Shown: one piece after another, positions 1 to 10,419 of the stretch
Numbering within the stretch: position 1 is the stretch's first letter
How the letters are laid out: each line of letters starts with the position of its first letter
Assembly: GCF_033115175.1 (NCBI RefSeq)
Contig: NC_084829.1
Coordinates: 16,194,496-16,258,495, forward strand
DNA: 64,000 nucleotides
Source of the DNA: Lepus europaeus
Taxonomy: Eukaryota > Chordata > Mammalia > Lagomorpha > Leporidae
Reading direction: 5' to 3'
Notes under the pieces: generated by a model
The model's input: the letters and a program-made list of their open reading frames with translations, nothing else
Told to the model about the DNA's origin: nothing
Database searches by the model: none
Program-made: the position numbers and the translations under genes

Positions 1-640
1 ACCTAATACAATTCACTGAAGTGATGCTGTGCCAGTTCCAGGCCTAAGCCATAAGAAAACCTTAAGAAACCATAAGAAAATCTCAATCTTGAGATGTCCC
101 AGCACCCAGTCACCATGCTGTGAGGAAGTCAAGCTACTGTGTATTGTCAGGACTGTGGAAGTGGAATCCTAGCCACCTCACAGAGTGCATGTATGCAAAC
201 TGCGCAACAATAAGCCACCTCGGGTCTGATGAAGTACACAAGGGAAAAGCCACCTCTCTTCAAGGCTGGCTCGCAGAGCTCAGGTCTGTATACTGTCCCC
301 ACTGCCTTCTCTGCAGATACCTTCTACAGAGCACCTGTGTGTGACAGCCCCAGACACAGGAACAATGAGAGGCAGGCAAGGCTGGAAAGCAGACTGGAAC
401 AAAGGAATCCAGCTGGAGGCTGTTACAGAAATCCAGGAACAGTGCAGGAGGGAAAAGGCCTGAAAGAAGCCAATGGCAGTGCTATGGTTTATGCTATGGC
501 TCCATCAGAACCTGGCTGCCTACACTTGTTAGGTAGAAGTCAGGTGTGAGCTTATGTGTGTGTGACAAAGGCCTAAGGAGTTGACATCTAGGTCCAGCAT
601 CAGCATCTCAAAGTCATCCCAATAACCTTCCAGGTGCAGC
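1..640. other. Non-coding stretch left of the retroviral LTR
   Basis: No gene is recognisable. The short open frames here carry no known domain. The first 120 bases are faintly reminiscent of the middle of a MaLR-type LTR, but too weakly to call. Confidence 0.4.
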
Positions 641-644
641 CTAG

Positions 645-1110
645 TATCTGCACTTGAAACATCCTGCTATGCCCCTTCTACCTGATAACCATCCTTCCTC
701 TAAGGCGGGGCGAAGCCTGCCAGGCTTCCCCTGTCTGATAACTTCAGGGGAAAACTCAGAAAGGAATGTTTTGTATTTACATCCAAAAATCCTTTGTTCC
801 AGGAGAAGAGGAGAAGGCAAGGCCCATCCCCTTAAAAACCCCCAGCCTCAACGGACTGTGCTCAGCCCTCTGCCTCCCTGCTGAGTCACCTGCCTGGCCT
901 GCCCAGGTGTACTCTCTCCACTCAACCATGTAACTTCACTCTCCCCCAGTCTGAGCAACTGGGTACTCTCTCTCAGGTTCTGTCTGGAGAGGTGCCCATC
1001 CATTCTTAAGGATGTCCCTACCCTAATAAACCTTGCTATGTTGCTTTCCCCTGCTCTCTTTCTCATGCCTGAATTCTTTCTTGCTCGAAGACAAGAACCT
1101 TTGACCTTAC
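645..1110 (+). mobile_element. LTR-like left end of a class II endogenous retrovirus
   Basis: This segment directly precedes the gag-like region and is built like a retroviral LTR. An AT-rich core-promoter-like stretch lies near 830. An AATAAA poly(A) signal near 1025 is followed by a T/C-rich stretch such as R-U5 regions show. The outer edge is not sharply defined, and no second matching LTR is seen to the right of the coding remnants, so it cannot be dated by LTR comparison. The element is an old fossil. Confidence 0.5.
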
Positions 1111-1111
1111 T

Positions 1112-1930
1112 ATGCTAAAAAAGGCTTCTCAAGAGTCAGGTCCTGACTCTCCCTACTTTGAACAGGTGCTCAAACAATGGGCAACAAACCTCCAAACTCA
1201 TTTTGACTGGGTTGCACTGCTCAAGGCATGTTTGTCAACACCACAGTTTTTACAGTGGAAAGCCTCCTATCAGGAAGAGGCTGAAACTGTGGCAAGGAAT
1301 AATGCTGCCTATGGAATAGCAATAACCTTTGATATGCTTACAAGCCGTGGCACCTACATATATCCTCAAGAACAGGCCCGTATTGGAGTAGTTGCCTATT
1401 TTGATCAGGTCAGAGATTTGGCACGTAAAGCCTTAAAAAATATAAATCCTCCTGATTATAGTCAGCTCTGTAGAAACCTAGTTCAAGGCCCAAGCGAATG
1501 GTTCCCCGATTTCCTTGCCAGAGTCTTGGAGGCAGTAGAGAAAAGATTACTGCCTGACCCTGATCAAGACAATTTGGTCAAACAATTAGCTTGGGAAGGT
1601 GCTACCAAAGAGGCAAAAGCAGCAATTGCCCCAGTCTGTAATGAAGACCTTTCTAAATGGATAATAGCCACAAAAGAGGTAAACCCTGCTGATACTCCCA
1701 TACAGGCCCTGACTGAAGCCATTAACAAATTGAGCACAAAGAAGTCTAATGACCCTCCGGTTTGTTGGGGATGCCAGGAAATGGGACACCTACGGCGAAA
1801 CTGCCCAAACGCTGCAAAATGGGGCAAGCCCAAAACGCTGTGTCCCAGATGTAAAAAAGGCTTTCATTGGGTAAAAGATTGCAAGACCAAACCTTTAAAC
1901 TCCCAGTGGGGCGGCCCTCAGCCCAGCAAG
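1112..1930 (+). pseudogene. Retroviral gag remnant (capsid and nucleocapsid part)
   Basis: The translated stretch looks like the C-terminal half of a betaretroviral Gag: a capsid-like helical region, then two CX2CX4HX4C zinc knuckles near 1756-1900, the RNA-binding signature of nucleocapsid. A matrix-like part is not recognisable between the LTR and this segment. It is part of the fossil element spanning 1110-4500. Confidence 0.8.
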
Positions 1931-1934
1931 TAAG

Positions 1935-2350
1935 AGGGAGTCCCACTACCATTAACTGGTCGATGCCCATCTTCAATCTGAGGCCAAAATTGACCCTATA
2001 TTTAGATGACATTGCCTTTGTGGGTTTAATTGATATGGGAGCAGATGTTACTGTTTTAAAAGCTAGGGATGCAAGAAAAATACAACATTGGAAGACAGCA
2101 CCTGGACCTGACCTCCAAGGTGTTGAAGGATTAAAATTGGCTGATCAAGTCATCACGCCCGTAACTTGGCGAGATGACAATGGAGATACAGGAACCATCT
2201 TTCCGCTAATTGCTGAGGTTTCCATGACCTTGTGGGGGAGAGATGTGCTCTCACAAATGCAAGCAGTCCTTACTACGGATCACAAATCTCCACAAGCCAG
2301 CAGCTTTAATGGAGAATCTACAAGTAAGATTCACCCCCAATTCTAGGGGC
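1935..2350 (+). pseudogene. Retroviral protease-like remnant
   Basis: This segment lies between the gag- and RT-like parts, where retroviral protease is encoded. It has a recognisable aspartic-protease-like core near 2020-2060 and a downstream G-R-D segment typical of the family. It is a fossil remnant. Confidence 0.6.
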
Positions 2351-2379
2351 CACTGCTCACCTCATACAAAAGCCAAGCC

Positions 2380-3260
2380 CAATCCCCATTGAATGGGAAA
2401 AAAACAGGAAACATATGGGTAGAGCAGTGGCCAATATTACAACCCAAACTTAGCATCCTTAAAGAATTGGTACAGGAACAATTGGAAAAGGGACACATAG
2501 AACACTCCACTAGCCCTTATAACATGCCCATTTTTGTGATACCAAAGAAACAGGGAAAATATAGGCTTCTACAGGATTTGAGAGCTATTAACAAAAATAT
2601 AAAAAAGATGGGAACATTCCAGGCCGGCATTCCCCATCCAGGGGCCATTCCTAACGGATATCACATAGTTACCATTGATATCAAAGATTGCTTCTTTTCC
2701 ATCCCCATTGCAGAGCAGGATAAGGCTTACTTTGCCTTTAGAGTATGGGAGCCCAATTTCCAGCTCCCTGCAAAAAGATTCCAGTGGACAGTACTCCCAC
2801 AAAGCATGAAAAATAGCCCTGCCATTTGCCAAAGATACGTTTCTCATGAGACCAGCACAGTTAAAGATCAGTGCTTGGTCATACATTATATGGATGATAT
2901 CTTACTTGCTCACAAGAATGCAGCAATTCTGAATGCCTGTCTAAGTGAGACAGTAAGAAATTTACAATTCCTGGGTTTGTCTATTGCCACAGAAAAAGTA
3001 CAACATTTTCCTCCCTTTCAATTCTTGGGTTATCAAATCTCCTCCCATATATCTCCCCTGGGCTCAAACCTAAAAGTCAAGCATAAATACTCACTTAATG
3101 AACTTCAGCAACTATGTGGCCAAATCAGTTGGCTGAAGCCCTTCCTTCCCCTAACACCTGCAGAACTTAGACCGCTATACGATTTACTGACTAAACAGCC
3201 CTTCCTCAAAAATCACATTGACACCAGCAGCCAAATCCACTATAGAAAAGATTAACACCC
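2380..3260 (+). pseudogene. Retroviral reverse transcriptase remnant
   Basis: Reverse-transcriptase blocks appear in order: a W-P-x-x-x-x-K-type start, a block with R-L-L-Q-D-L-R-A-I-N, a block with the first catalytic aspartate near 2680, and the YMDD centre near 2888-2900. The sequence is nearest in style to class II ERVs. It is part of the broken element. Confidence 0.85.
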
Positions 3261-3329
3261 AGTTGTCAAATTTAAAAACCTTTAGATATGACCCTCAGGT
3301 GCCTCTATTTGCCATAACCATATCTACCT

Positions 3330-4500
3330 TCAAGGCCCCTTAGGAGTTATTTGGCAACGACATGGACCACTTTTTTGGGTGCACATAGCCTGGAGCGATT
3401 GTCGTAAAATAGTAAACAAAGTAGATGCCATCCTTATGATGGGACTTAAATTAAGATATTATACCAATAAGATATTTAACGCAGAGCCAGACATAGTAGT
3501 CCTACCACTATCACAATTGGAACTGTCAACATTGATGCAGAACAGCACGCTCTTTCAAACTTTAATGATAAATTTCCCAGGACAGATTGACAATCACCTG
3601 CCAGCAGACAGGCTACTCCAGACACTAAAAACCTTAGAAATAGACTATGCAAAACATGCTTTCCCTGCTAATCAACCTATACCCATGGCACCATGTGCAT
3701 TTACGGATGCCAACAAGTCACTCTTTGGAATAGTGATCAAATCTTTAATAGAAAAAGATAAAATCCATGTAGAACCCCATGGGGGATCAGTACAGTTGGG
3801 AGAAATAAGAGCAATAGTCAAGGTTCTACTCCTTAGCCAAGATGGACCAGTAAATATATTTTCGGACAGCAAATACTCAGTACAGGTAGCAAAGACGATC
3901 CCTTTTGCAATCTTTAACCTGACCAGTAAACCAATTGACCAGATGTTCACAACACTTAAAGAGCTAACTGAGAACAGAAAATACCCATGGTATATCTCAC
4001 ACGTAAGATCACATACTGGGTTACCTGGCTTTATTTTCCAAGGCAACAGAAAGGTTGATCATCTTATCTCCTGCAACACGGCTTCCATTGGACACTTAGA
4101 ACAAGCCCGTATTTTACACCAAAAATTTCATATGTCAGCAAGCAACATAAAATTGCTTTTCTCAGAGCTAACAATGAGCCAATGCAAACACCTATGCGCT
4201 CTTGCAAGAATTGTGCACCCCTCGCCCCATTAGGCCCACTGCAACAAGCAGGAGTGAACCCACGAGGCCTTGCTCCTAATAAATGGCAAGTGGACATCAC
4301 CCACATTAATTCCTTTGGTAAACTTAAGTTTGTTCATGTGGTGGTAGATACTTATTCAAAGGCTGTATTTGCAACAGCCCAATCCAGAGAAAAGGCTAGT
4401 AATGTGATAAAGGCAGTTTCCAGAGCCATCCAATCACAACCTGTTGCCAGGCAGGCTCCATTGCCAGGTGGGTTTCAAAGCCATTCCTGACTAACTGACG
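3330..4500 (+). pseudogene. Retroviral RT connection, RNase H and integrase remnants
   Basis: A connection and RNase H-like stretch (an F-T-D-A segment near 3700, an F-S-D-S segment near 3860, an H-x-R-S-H-T-G segment near 4000) is followed by the start of an integrase-like region with the W-Q-V-D-I-T-H segment near 4285. The similarity stops near 4500, well short of a full integrase. It is a fossil and is broken. Confidence 0.75.
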
Positions 4501-5417
4501 CTCGCTTGCCAGTGGCCACCTTGGCATGGCCTTCTCATTCCACTACACTCCGGTAACAAACTCATGCAGATGTTTGAACTTTAAAGTCTTACGTTAAGGT
4601 TTGATAGATGAAGGATGGAGACTTGATGGAATTGTGGTGTGGGAGGGGTGGGCCTGGTGGGATGTCCTCAGAAGGTAGTTCCCATGAGAGTGTTACCAGT
4701 GGGTGAAACAGCAGTGGCAAACATTACCTCGGTTCTTTGTCTCACCTGGAAGAAGAATTTCCAAGTGGACAAGGCAGAGAGGAAAGCGAGACTTATTTAA
4801 GTCAGGACCTCCGGCCTAAGGGGCCAGGAAGGGGGCTCCAAGAGAGGCAGAACCGGAAGGAGCTTGTGGCATGGGCTTTTTTTTTTTTTACACAATTTGG
4901 GGTAGGGGGACTGATTCAGCTCACAATCAGTTACAAGGCAGGGGACAAAACCCATCAAAAGATATGATTTGTAATCTTATTTGCCCTGTCTGGCTTGTTG
5001 ATAAAACAAAAGAGCCATCAGAGGGCAGAATCACCACTCCCTTGCTTTTCTCCCATTCTCACACTAACCAGGCCCCACCCTGCTTAGCTTCTGAGATCAG
5101 AGATCAGGCAGGTGCATTCAAGGTGGCAGGACTGTAGACCTCCACTGCTGTTTTCATGATGAGAGTGGAAGCTCCCAAGGAGTGGGGCAGGCACTTCTGT
5201 TTTGTTAAAGCAGGTTTGGGGGAGAAACTTGCTGTGGGATTCACACCTTGACCTTGCTAAAGGTAACTTTTTGGGGGCAGGAAAGCATTTTGTACTCTCT
5301 TAGAGGGACTCTCCTTTTCCTCATTTTCCACCAGGACCGACCTGAGTGCCTACTGACCAGTCTGACCCCACCCTAGAGAACTGGTCATTTAAGCTGAATT
5401 CAGCCCACTTCTCTCTC
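4500..5417. other. Unassigned stretch right of the retroviral remnant
   Basis: No gene is seen. A stretch near 4570-4690 weakly resembles the middle of a MaLR-type LTR. No copy of the left LTR-like segment is found here. Confidence 0.35.
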
Positions 5418-5677
5418 TGCCTCTGATGTAGGCAGGTAGATATAATAAAATTGATTAGATTTGTGAGCTGGAAGACCATGCTTTCACCATGCCCCCTGTG
5501 TGATCTCGTGCCCCTACGTGATTCCACCCGTATGCCCACCTGCCAATCAGGCTATGTAACCACTCCCCTTTGGAAAGGTCAGGGCATGAGATCACACAGA
5601 GGCATGGTAAAGACATGGTCTTCCAGCTCACAAATCTAATCAATGTTATCCTATCTGCCTCCCTACATCTCAGGGAG
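5418..5677. repeat. Large imperfect inverted repeat
   Basis: The left arm (about 5418-5513) is matched in reverse complement by the right arm (about 5582-5677), around a 68-base spacer. The inner 64 bases of each arm differ at only a few positions; the outer 30 are more diverged. The spacer has no self-similarity. The arms could be two copies of one repeat in opposite orientation, for example LTR pieces, or a foldback-type element. No target duplication was recognised. Confidence 0.85.
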
Positions 5678-5936
5678 GAGCACAACTTCTCTAAGAGGAT
5701 ACTTGTTTTCTGGAGAAGTGAAATTGGAAAAATAGGAAGAAAACAAAAGAATAACAAACCTTGAATCTGGTGCCTCAACACCATTTTCCAGGCAGACAAA
5801 GGAATACTGTGGAATGCTAGATGGAATGGTTTCAGGTTCCCGTGGTCAGCAGGCTGCAGAGCAGAGGGTGTGGTAACATGCTGCCCTCAGCCCTCAGACT
5901 CCATACCATTGCCCCCAGGGCAATGTTTTTGGTGGT

Positions 5937-5980
5937 TCTTTCTTTCTTTCTTTCTTTCTTTCTTTTTTTTTTTTTTTTTT
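5937..5980. repeat. TTTC microsatellite running into poly(T)
   Basis: About six TTTC units are followed by a run of T, probably the decayed tail of a minus-strand retroelement. Confidence 0.9.
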
Positions 5981-5984
5981 CATT

Positions 5985-6870
5985 TCTAAACATTTTTTTA
6001 ACCCATTCTGTTTTTCAAACTTTTTAGTGGAACCTACAGGGAGAACTATAGTGTGCATCACAGTTCTTACTTAATTTGCAATGCACGCTGACATTGTTTG
6101 GGATTTGAGGTCATTGTTTGGGATTCAGCTATTGCACAAGACCTCAATAAATCAGATCAAAACAAAGTGGAATAACTCATGGTGGGTACCAAGTAATCAA
6201 GGTGAACTTTGAAATGGGACAGTTTTCTAAAAAATGAGAGATTGACAACAACCAACAGAAAGGTACCCAGTCTACGAGAGCCAGCATGAGGAGGAATGGT
6301 CCTCTGCTCTAACCCTGTAGGAAAAGTAATGTTGAAATGACCAATCTGATTCTCATTCAGGTTACAACTCTGACTGCAAAGCCCACCTTCCCTGTCTGTC
6401 TCAGGGAGCATCTTTGTATTTCCTAGAGAGGAGGCTGCCCATTTCATGAACTGCTAATAAAAGCCAAATAGATCTTCAAACTAAACTTGAAGAAATGTTG
6501 TTCTTTGACAGCATTCAAATACAAACAAACAAAAACCCAAAGGTATAAATTTCTGTTTTATTGTAGTCCTCTCCATTTGCACCCATAAAATATTCCCAAA
6601 TTAGAGAAGGACATGCTTCATGTTCCACACTTAGAAAATGGGATGTTATAACAGGCAAACCTTTTAACATATTTTTCATGGCCAGTTACGATAATAGCTA
6701 TGTTGTAGGCACAGATCTCAGGAAGCTATCATCTTCCACTTTTATAAAGTCAAACATATCATGAACTTCTGCAGCTTTTGAGAAAAATGACCACAAACCT
6801 CATTAAGCAAATCACAATCACTTTTAGCAGTGTGGGATACAAAGTGTGCAGGAGACTTAGCATATGAGGG
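5985..6870. other. Intergenic stretch without recognisable gene
   Basis: AT-rich unique-looking sequence. No coding or RNA gene signal was seen. Confidence 0.4.
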
Positions 6871-6879
6871 CATTTGCTT

Positions 6880-6998
6880 CCTTTGGTAAGGAATTTATAG
6901 GATAGGAGTGTGGGCGGGAGGGCGACCATGGTGGGAAGAATAACTGTATTCCTAAAATTGTACTTATGAAATTTGTATTCCTTAAAAAATAAAAAAAA
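6880..6998 (+). mobile_element. L1 LINE 3' end fragment
   Basis: The G-rich stretch, the part reading toward TATTCCTTAAAAAATAAA and the A-rich tail match the end of a rabbit-type L1 3' UTR. Only about the last 120 bases are recognised. Confidence 0.6.
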
Positions 6999-6999
6999 A

Positions 7000-7860
7000 T
7001 TAATTTATAGTTTGAATGTAATTTTCTAGGATTTACATATGCACTGCTTGCAAAGATGCAGGTTGATGAACAGACTGTAATTTATATTTGACCAAAAATC
7101 AGCAATTGTTTATTTTTCTGGTGGTTTCATTAAATATTCAAATAAATCATGAGGACAATTTCAATCTATATTTCATATTAAAGTAGGTGAGCACCAGGGC
7201 AAATATTTTGTTGTATTTTATTGTTGTTGATACTGGGATCTGACACATCACCTGATACACTGTAGAGAGCAAGGTCACCTGGGTGAATCAGCTGTACACA
7301 ACAGGGGGCCAATACATGGTATCTAGATTTCCTCTTTTATTTGCCCATGAGTTGCAACCTCTGAATTAGGAAATAGAGTAATCAAGGGAGCCATTATATT
7401 ATGCCTGCGTCTAAAGGTGTTTTCTTCTAATGAGCATTGGTGTTTTGTGGGAGCAAACATGCGTTTGACTGATTCCAAACTTCTTGCCTGTCTCATCCTG
7501 GACTTGAAATTCCATCTTCCTCTGTCCATGCACATGCAAACTCTCTCTGGCATGTTGTGCAGTATGCTCTGGTTTGATCATCTATCCCCCAAATGCAGGA
7601 GTGTGTGTCCTGACATCTATCATTCAAATAACAGTCATTTAGACGTTCTCAGTGACTTCTGGGTCGTGCTGGCATACGCACGACCAGCCTTCATGGCGTG
7701 ACCTGAACTCTTTGAAGAATGTGTTCCTAATATTCGTAATGTTCAAAATTACACAAGCACTATCTCGATGCAAATTCTCACTATCTCAACCCAGCAGTCA
7801 ATGTTCAGACGGAACCCAACTCACAGCTACGACGCTAAGACCGCACTCATGAGTCTCCTC
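7000..7860. other. Intergenic stretch without recognisable gene
   Basis: No feature can be supported. Several open frames shorter than 100 codons show no family resemblance. Confidence 0.4.
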
Positions 7861-7861
7861 G

Positions 7862-7883
7862 CTCTGCGTGGCGCCACGCGGAG
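7862..7883. repeat. 22-bp near-perfect palindrome in a CpG-rich patch
   Basis: The sequence is centred on GGCGCC and reads GCGTGGCGCCACGC at its core (7866-7879). It extends to 22 bp with one mismatched pair. It sits in a short GC-rich patch (about 7855-7930) in otherwise AT-rich DNA. Confidence 0.8.
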
Positions 7884-7889
7884 GGCCCC

Positions 7890-8655
7890 GCCGCGCCTAC
7901 AAAATCACAGCTGCGGTCGTGGGCGTCAGAAACTCAGCCGAACGCTTTTGACAGTAAAGTCGAAGTTGCTTTCAGCGACTGTTCACATGGTGTCTTGCTT
8001 TGCTTTGTTTTGATCTGTATTTTCTCTAATCTCTGCCTCTATCCCCGAAAACCAGATTTTTTCCGAATCCCAAGGTAGCTTCTCCCTTGAGACAGGACGT
8101 ACAGGGCTAAACCTCTGCAAAGCCCAGGAGCGATGGCACCGCTGCTCCTCCGCTCCGTGCATTCGGAAGGGCCCGTGGGGGAAATCAGAATGACTTCACG
8201 CTCACCGTCCACGAAGTTTCCCCAGCTCCCTCGTCGTCTGACTGGCGGATCCCCAGAGTTTGCACCAAGAAGACTTGAGTCCCAAGCGTCCAGGGGAAAG
8301 AAAAGATATCGGAGGAGAGGGGGATGGTGAGGGATGAAAAAGACGAGATTGCTTTTACCTCGAGAAAGTGGTTGGACGCAGGTGCAGGCAGCTACGCAGG
8401 TTACTGGACTCGAAGTTTAGGAAATTTTCCTCCTGATGGGAGAAGTGAGAGTCATCCGTCTAGTCAGGGGGCCAAAAGCAGTAGGGTCAGCAGCGACTTT
8501 GCTCCTCTGCTGCAGGGGCTGGGAGCTGTTAAAGTTTTGGGACATTCCAGAAGAGCACTTCATTTTAGAAATTCAAGATGAAAAGAATGTGGAGCTGACC
8601 TAGATGGCAAGATGAAGTTCAGTAGTAAAAACACATGGGGAGACCATGTTGGTAT
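7890..8655. other. 5' flank of the first tRNA-Met gene
   Basis: Mixed-composition DNA with scattered CpG. No protein gene or repeat family was recognised. Confidence 0.4.
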
Positions 8656-8657
8656 CT

Positions 8658-8730
8658 GCCTCCTTAGCGCAGTAGGCAGCGCGTCAGTCTCATAATCTGA
8701 AGGTCCTGAGTTCGAACCTCAGAGGGGGCA
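8658..8730 (+). tRNA. tRNA-Met (CAT), elongator
   Basis: A 73-base cloverleaf with anticodon CAT at 8691-8693. The acceptor strands GCCTCCT and AGGGGGC pair, with one G-T. The A box lies around TTAGCGCAGTAGGC and the B box contains GTTCGAACC. The discriminator base is A. There is no CCA in the gene, as usual for eukaryotes, and no intron. A TTTT terminator lies at 8737-8740. The sequence is of the elongator Met type. The copy at 11690-11762 on the other strand is identical over all 73 bases. No base looks incompatible with function. Confidence 0.97.
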
Positions 8731-8739
8731 GCATGGTTT

Positions 8740-8998
8740 TGTTTCAAACTCCCTAGCCTCTTTCTCTTAGTTCATCCTGACCTGTAATTATCAGTATTTC
8801 TAAAAGAAAATCCATTCAAGTTCCTCCGCCTTCAATTCCTGCCAGATAATAGTATCCTAGTAGGAAACATTTAGTATATTTTCAATGAATAAATAAAAAA
8901 TACAATAATAATTCAGTTTTCCCAGCAAGTTTTGCTTCATCTTCTAACTCCCTTCACCATCAGTCTTGCATTGAACCATGTTCCACAAAATCGCCTGG
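8740..8998. other. Spacer between tRNA genes
   Basis: AT-rich unique sequence. Nothing recognised. Confidence 0.4.
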
Positions 8999-8999
8999 C

Positions 9000-9300
9000 C
9001 TTCTGAAACCTCCCAACGTGACCTTGTTTGAAATGGAGTCTTTGCAGATGTGATTTGTTAAGTTGAAGTCATAATGAATTAGGGCAGGCCCTGAACCCAG
9101 CGATGGGTGTGCGCATGAGAAGCTCACGTGACGACAGAGGCAGAGATGGGCGCTATCCTACCACAGAACAATATCAAAGAAGGTTTCCCCAGAGCGTTCA
9201 AAGGGAGCACAGAGCGCTGCCAGGACCTTGATTTTGGACTACTAGCCTACAGAACCTTGAGAAAATAAATGTTTTACGCCGCCCGATTTGTTATGGCAGC
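9000..9300 (+). mobile_element. MaLR-type LTR fragment (ERVL-MaLR)
   Basis: The order of motifs matches mammalian MaLR LTRs: a GTCTTTGCAGATGTGAT stretch, GATTAGGGC-like text, a GACGACAGAGGCAGAGAT stretch, then CCTTGATTTTGGACT and GAGAAAATAAATG with a poly(A)-signal-like end. It is old and incomplete. Confidence 0.6.
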
Positions 9301-9540
9301 CTTAACGATCCACCACACCATCCCGTCTCCTTGGATTGTAACTTCCATGAACATCAATGCTGAATCTGCTCTGTCCACTCCTGTATTTCCAGAGCCCAAC
9401 CCAGCATCTAACAAGCTCTTTCTCGGTACCAATCGGCATGTAGTTACTATTTTCCTAACATTTTCCCTGTCACTCATCTTACTCCAGTGCTTTTTCTTCA
9501 CTGATGGAGTTAGAATGAGAGTTTAAAAAGTCACATGGCA

Positions 9541-9613
9541 CGCCCGAACAGGGACTTGAACCCTGGACCCTCAGATTAAAAGTCTGATGCTCTACCAACT
9601 GAGCTACCCGGGC
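9541..9613 (-). tRNA. tRNA-Lys (TTT)
   Basis: On the minus strand this is a complete 73-base cloverleaf starting GCCCGGGTAGCTCAGT and ending TTCGGGCG, with anticodon TTT (plus-strand AAA at 9578-9580). The A box (TAGCTCAGTTGG) and B box (GGTTCAAGTCC) are intact. No intron is present. A run of five T on the gene strand, the Pol III terminator, lies at 9525-9529. The body matches, from memory, the common mammalian tRNA-Lys-TTT. Confidence 0.97.
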
Positions 9614-9753
9614 CCCATGTTAGGTCTTTTCAACCCATTTGTCCTAGTGTGAAGAAAGCTAACTGTACAAACAATTCCTTTTCCCAGTTCTACTTATATT
9701 TTGGTCCCTTGCTTTTAACTTAACTTTTGCCCACTTTTTTTGTTCATTTGTTC

Positions 9754-9900
9754 TTTTTTTAAAAAAATTATTTATTTATTTGAAACTTAGAGTTACTGAG
9801 AGAGGGGGAGACAGGGAGAGAGATCTTCCATCCACTGGTTCACTCTGTAAATGTCCACAACCACCAACCTTTGCTCCTTTCCAATGCGGCTCCAGCTATT
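9754..9900 (-). mobile_element. CSINE fragment
   Basis: A poly(T)/TTATTTATTTATTTGAAA start, a purine-rich box and the ATCTTCCATCCACTGGTTCA core identify a minus-strand rabbit C repeat. Its 5' half is missing or decayed. Confidence 0.75.
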
Positions 9901-9904
9901 TCTG

Positions 9905-10270
9905 CCCCCGTTCTTGTATAATGTAACCCACACAATTACTTCTAGAAGTATATTTAACTGAAGACATATCCGCCTGCCCTGCCATGTTCTTTACCTTCCA
10001 AAGTCCCCCGGATCCTAAGAATGTTTTGCACTAAGCACACAACAAAATGGCTTTGTCAGCTTATCTTGAGCAAAGCAATCTGCTTTGTCTTGGGTTTATA
10101 CTTTATCAAGGAGAAGTAGCCACGACACAAAGAATTATATACAACCACTCAACTACCGGTGCAATAAATTTCAGAAAAATATTCGGAAATGTTAAGCGAA
10201 ACAAACAAGTATAGTCTCATGACCTGCTTTTCCAAATTCAAGGAGATGATGCAAATGAATCCTTGAAAAA
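9905..10270. other. Spacer between repeats
   Basis: No gene or repeat family recognised. Confidence 0.4.
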
Positions 10271-10274
10271 AGTG

Positions 10275-10410
10275 TCTAGGACATGCCGAGAGCTCAATGA
10301 AAAGTAGGTGTTGTCATTATCAGTATTATAACTATTGTAAAATAGAAGATCGTTTCAATCGCTTTGGTTGTGCCACTTTAGACAAATTACTTCCTCTCTC
10401 ATCTTCTTTC
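10275..10410 (+). mobile_element. Possible MIR SINE relic
   Basis: GAGCTCAATGAAAAGTAGGT followed by TGTCATTAT resembles the end of MIR, with decayed sequence after it. The match is weak. Confidence 0.35.
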
Positions 10411-10419
10411 CTACTTTAC

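Larger units (their letters stand above)
1110..4500 (+). mobile_element. Broken class II (betaretrovirus-like, ERV2) endogenous retrovirus, internal region
   Basis: Gag-, protease-, reverse-transcriptase-, RNase H- and integrase-like segments follow in the usual retroviral order on the plus strand. The capsid-like part resembles betaretroviral/ERV2 capsids (MMTV, IAP and HERV-K kin), and there are two gag zinc knuckles and a YMDD-type polymerase centre. The element is broken in several places, lacks a recognisable env and a right-hand LTR, and looks like a fossil. The remaining open stretches suggest a moderately old insertion, younger than the MIR and L2 relics nearby; that age is inference. 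Confidence 0.85.
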
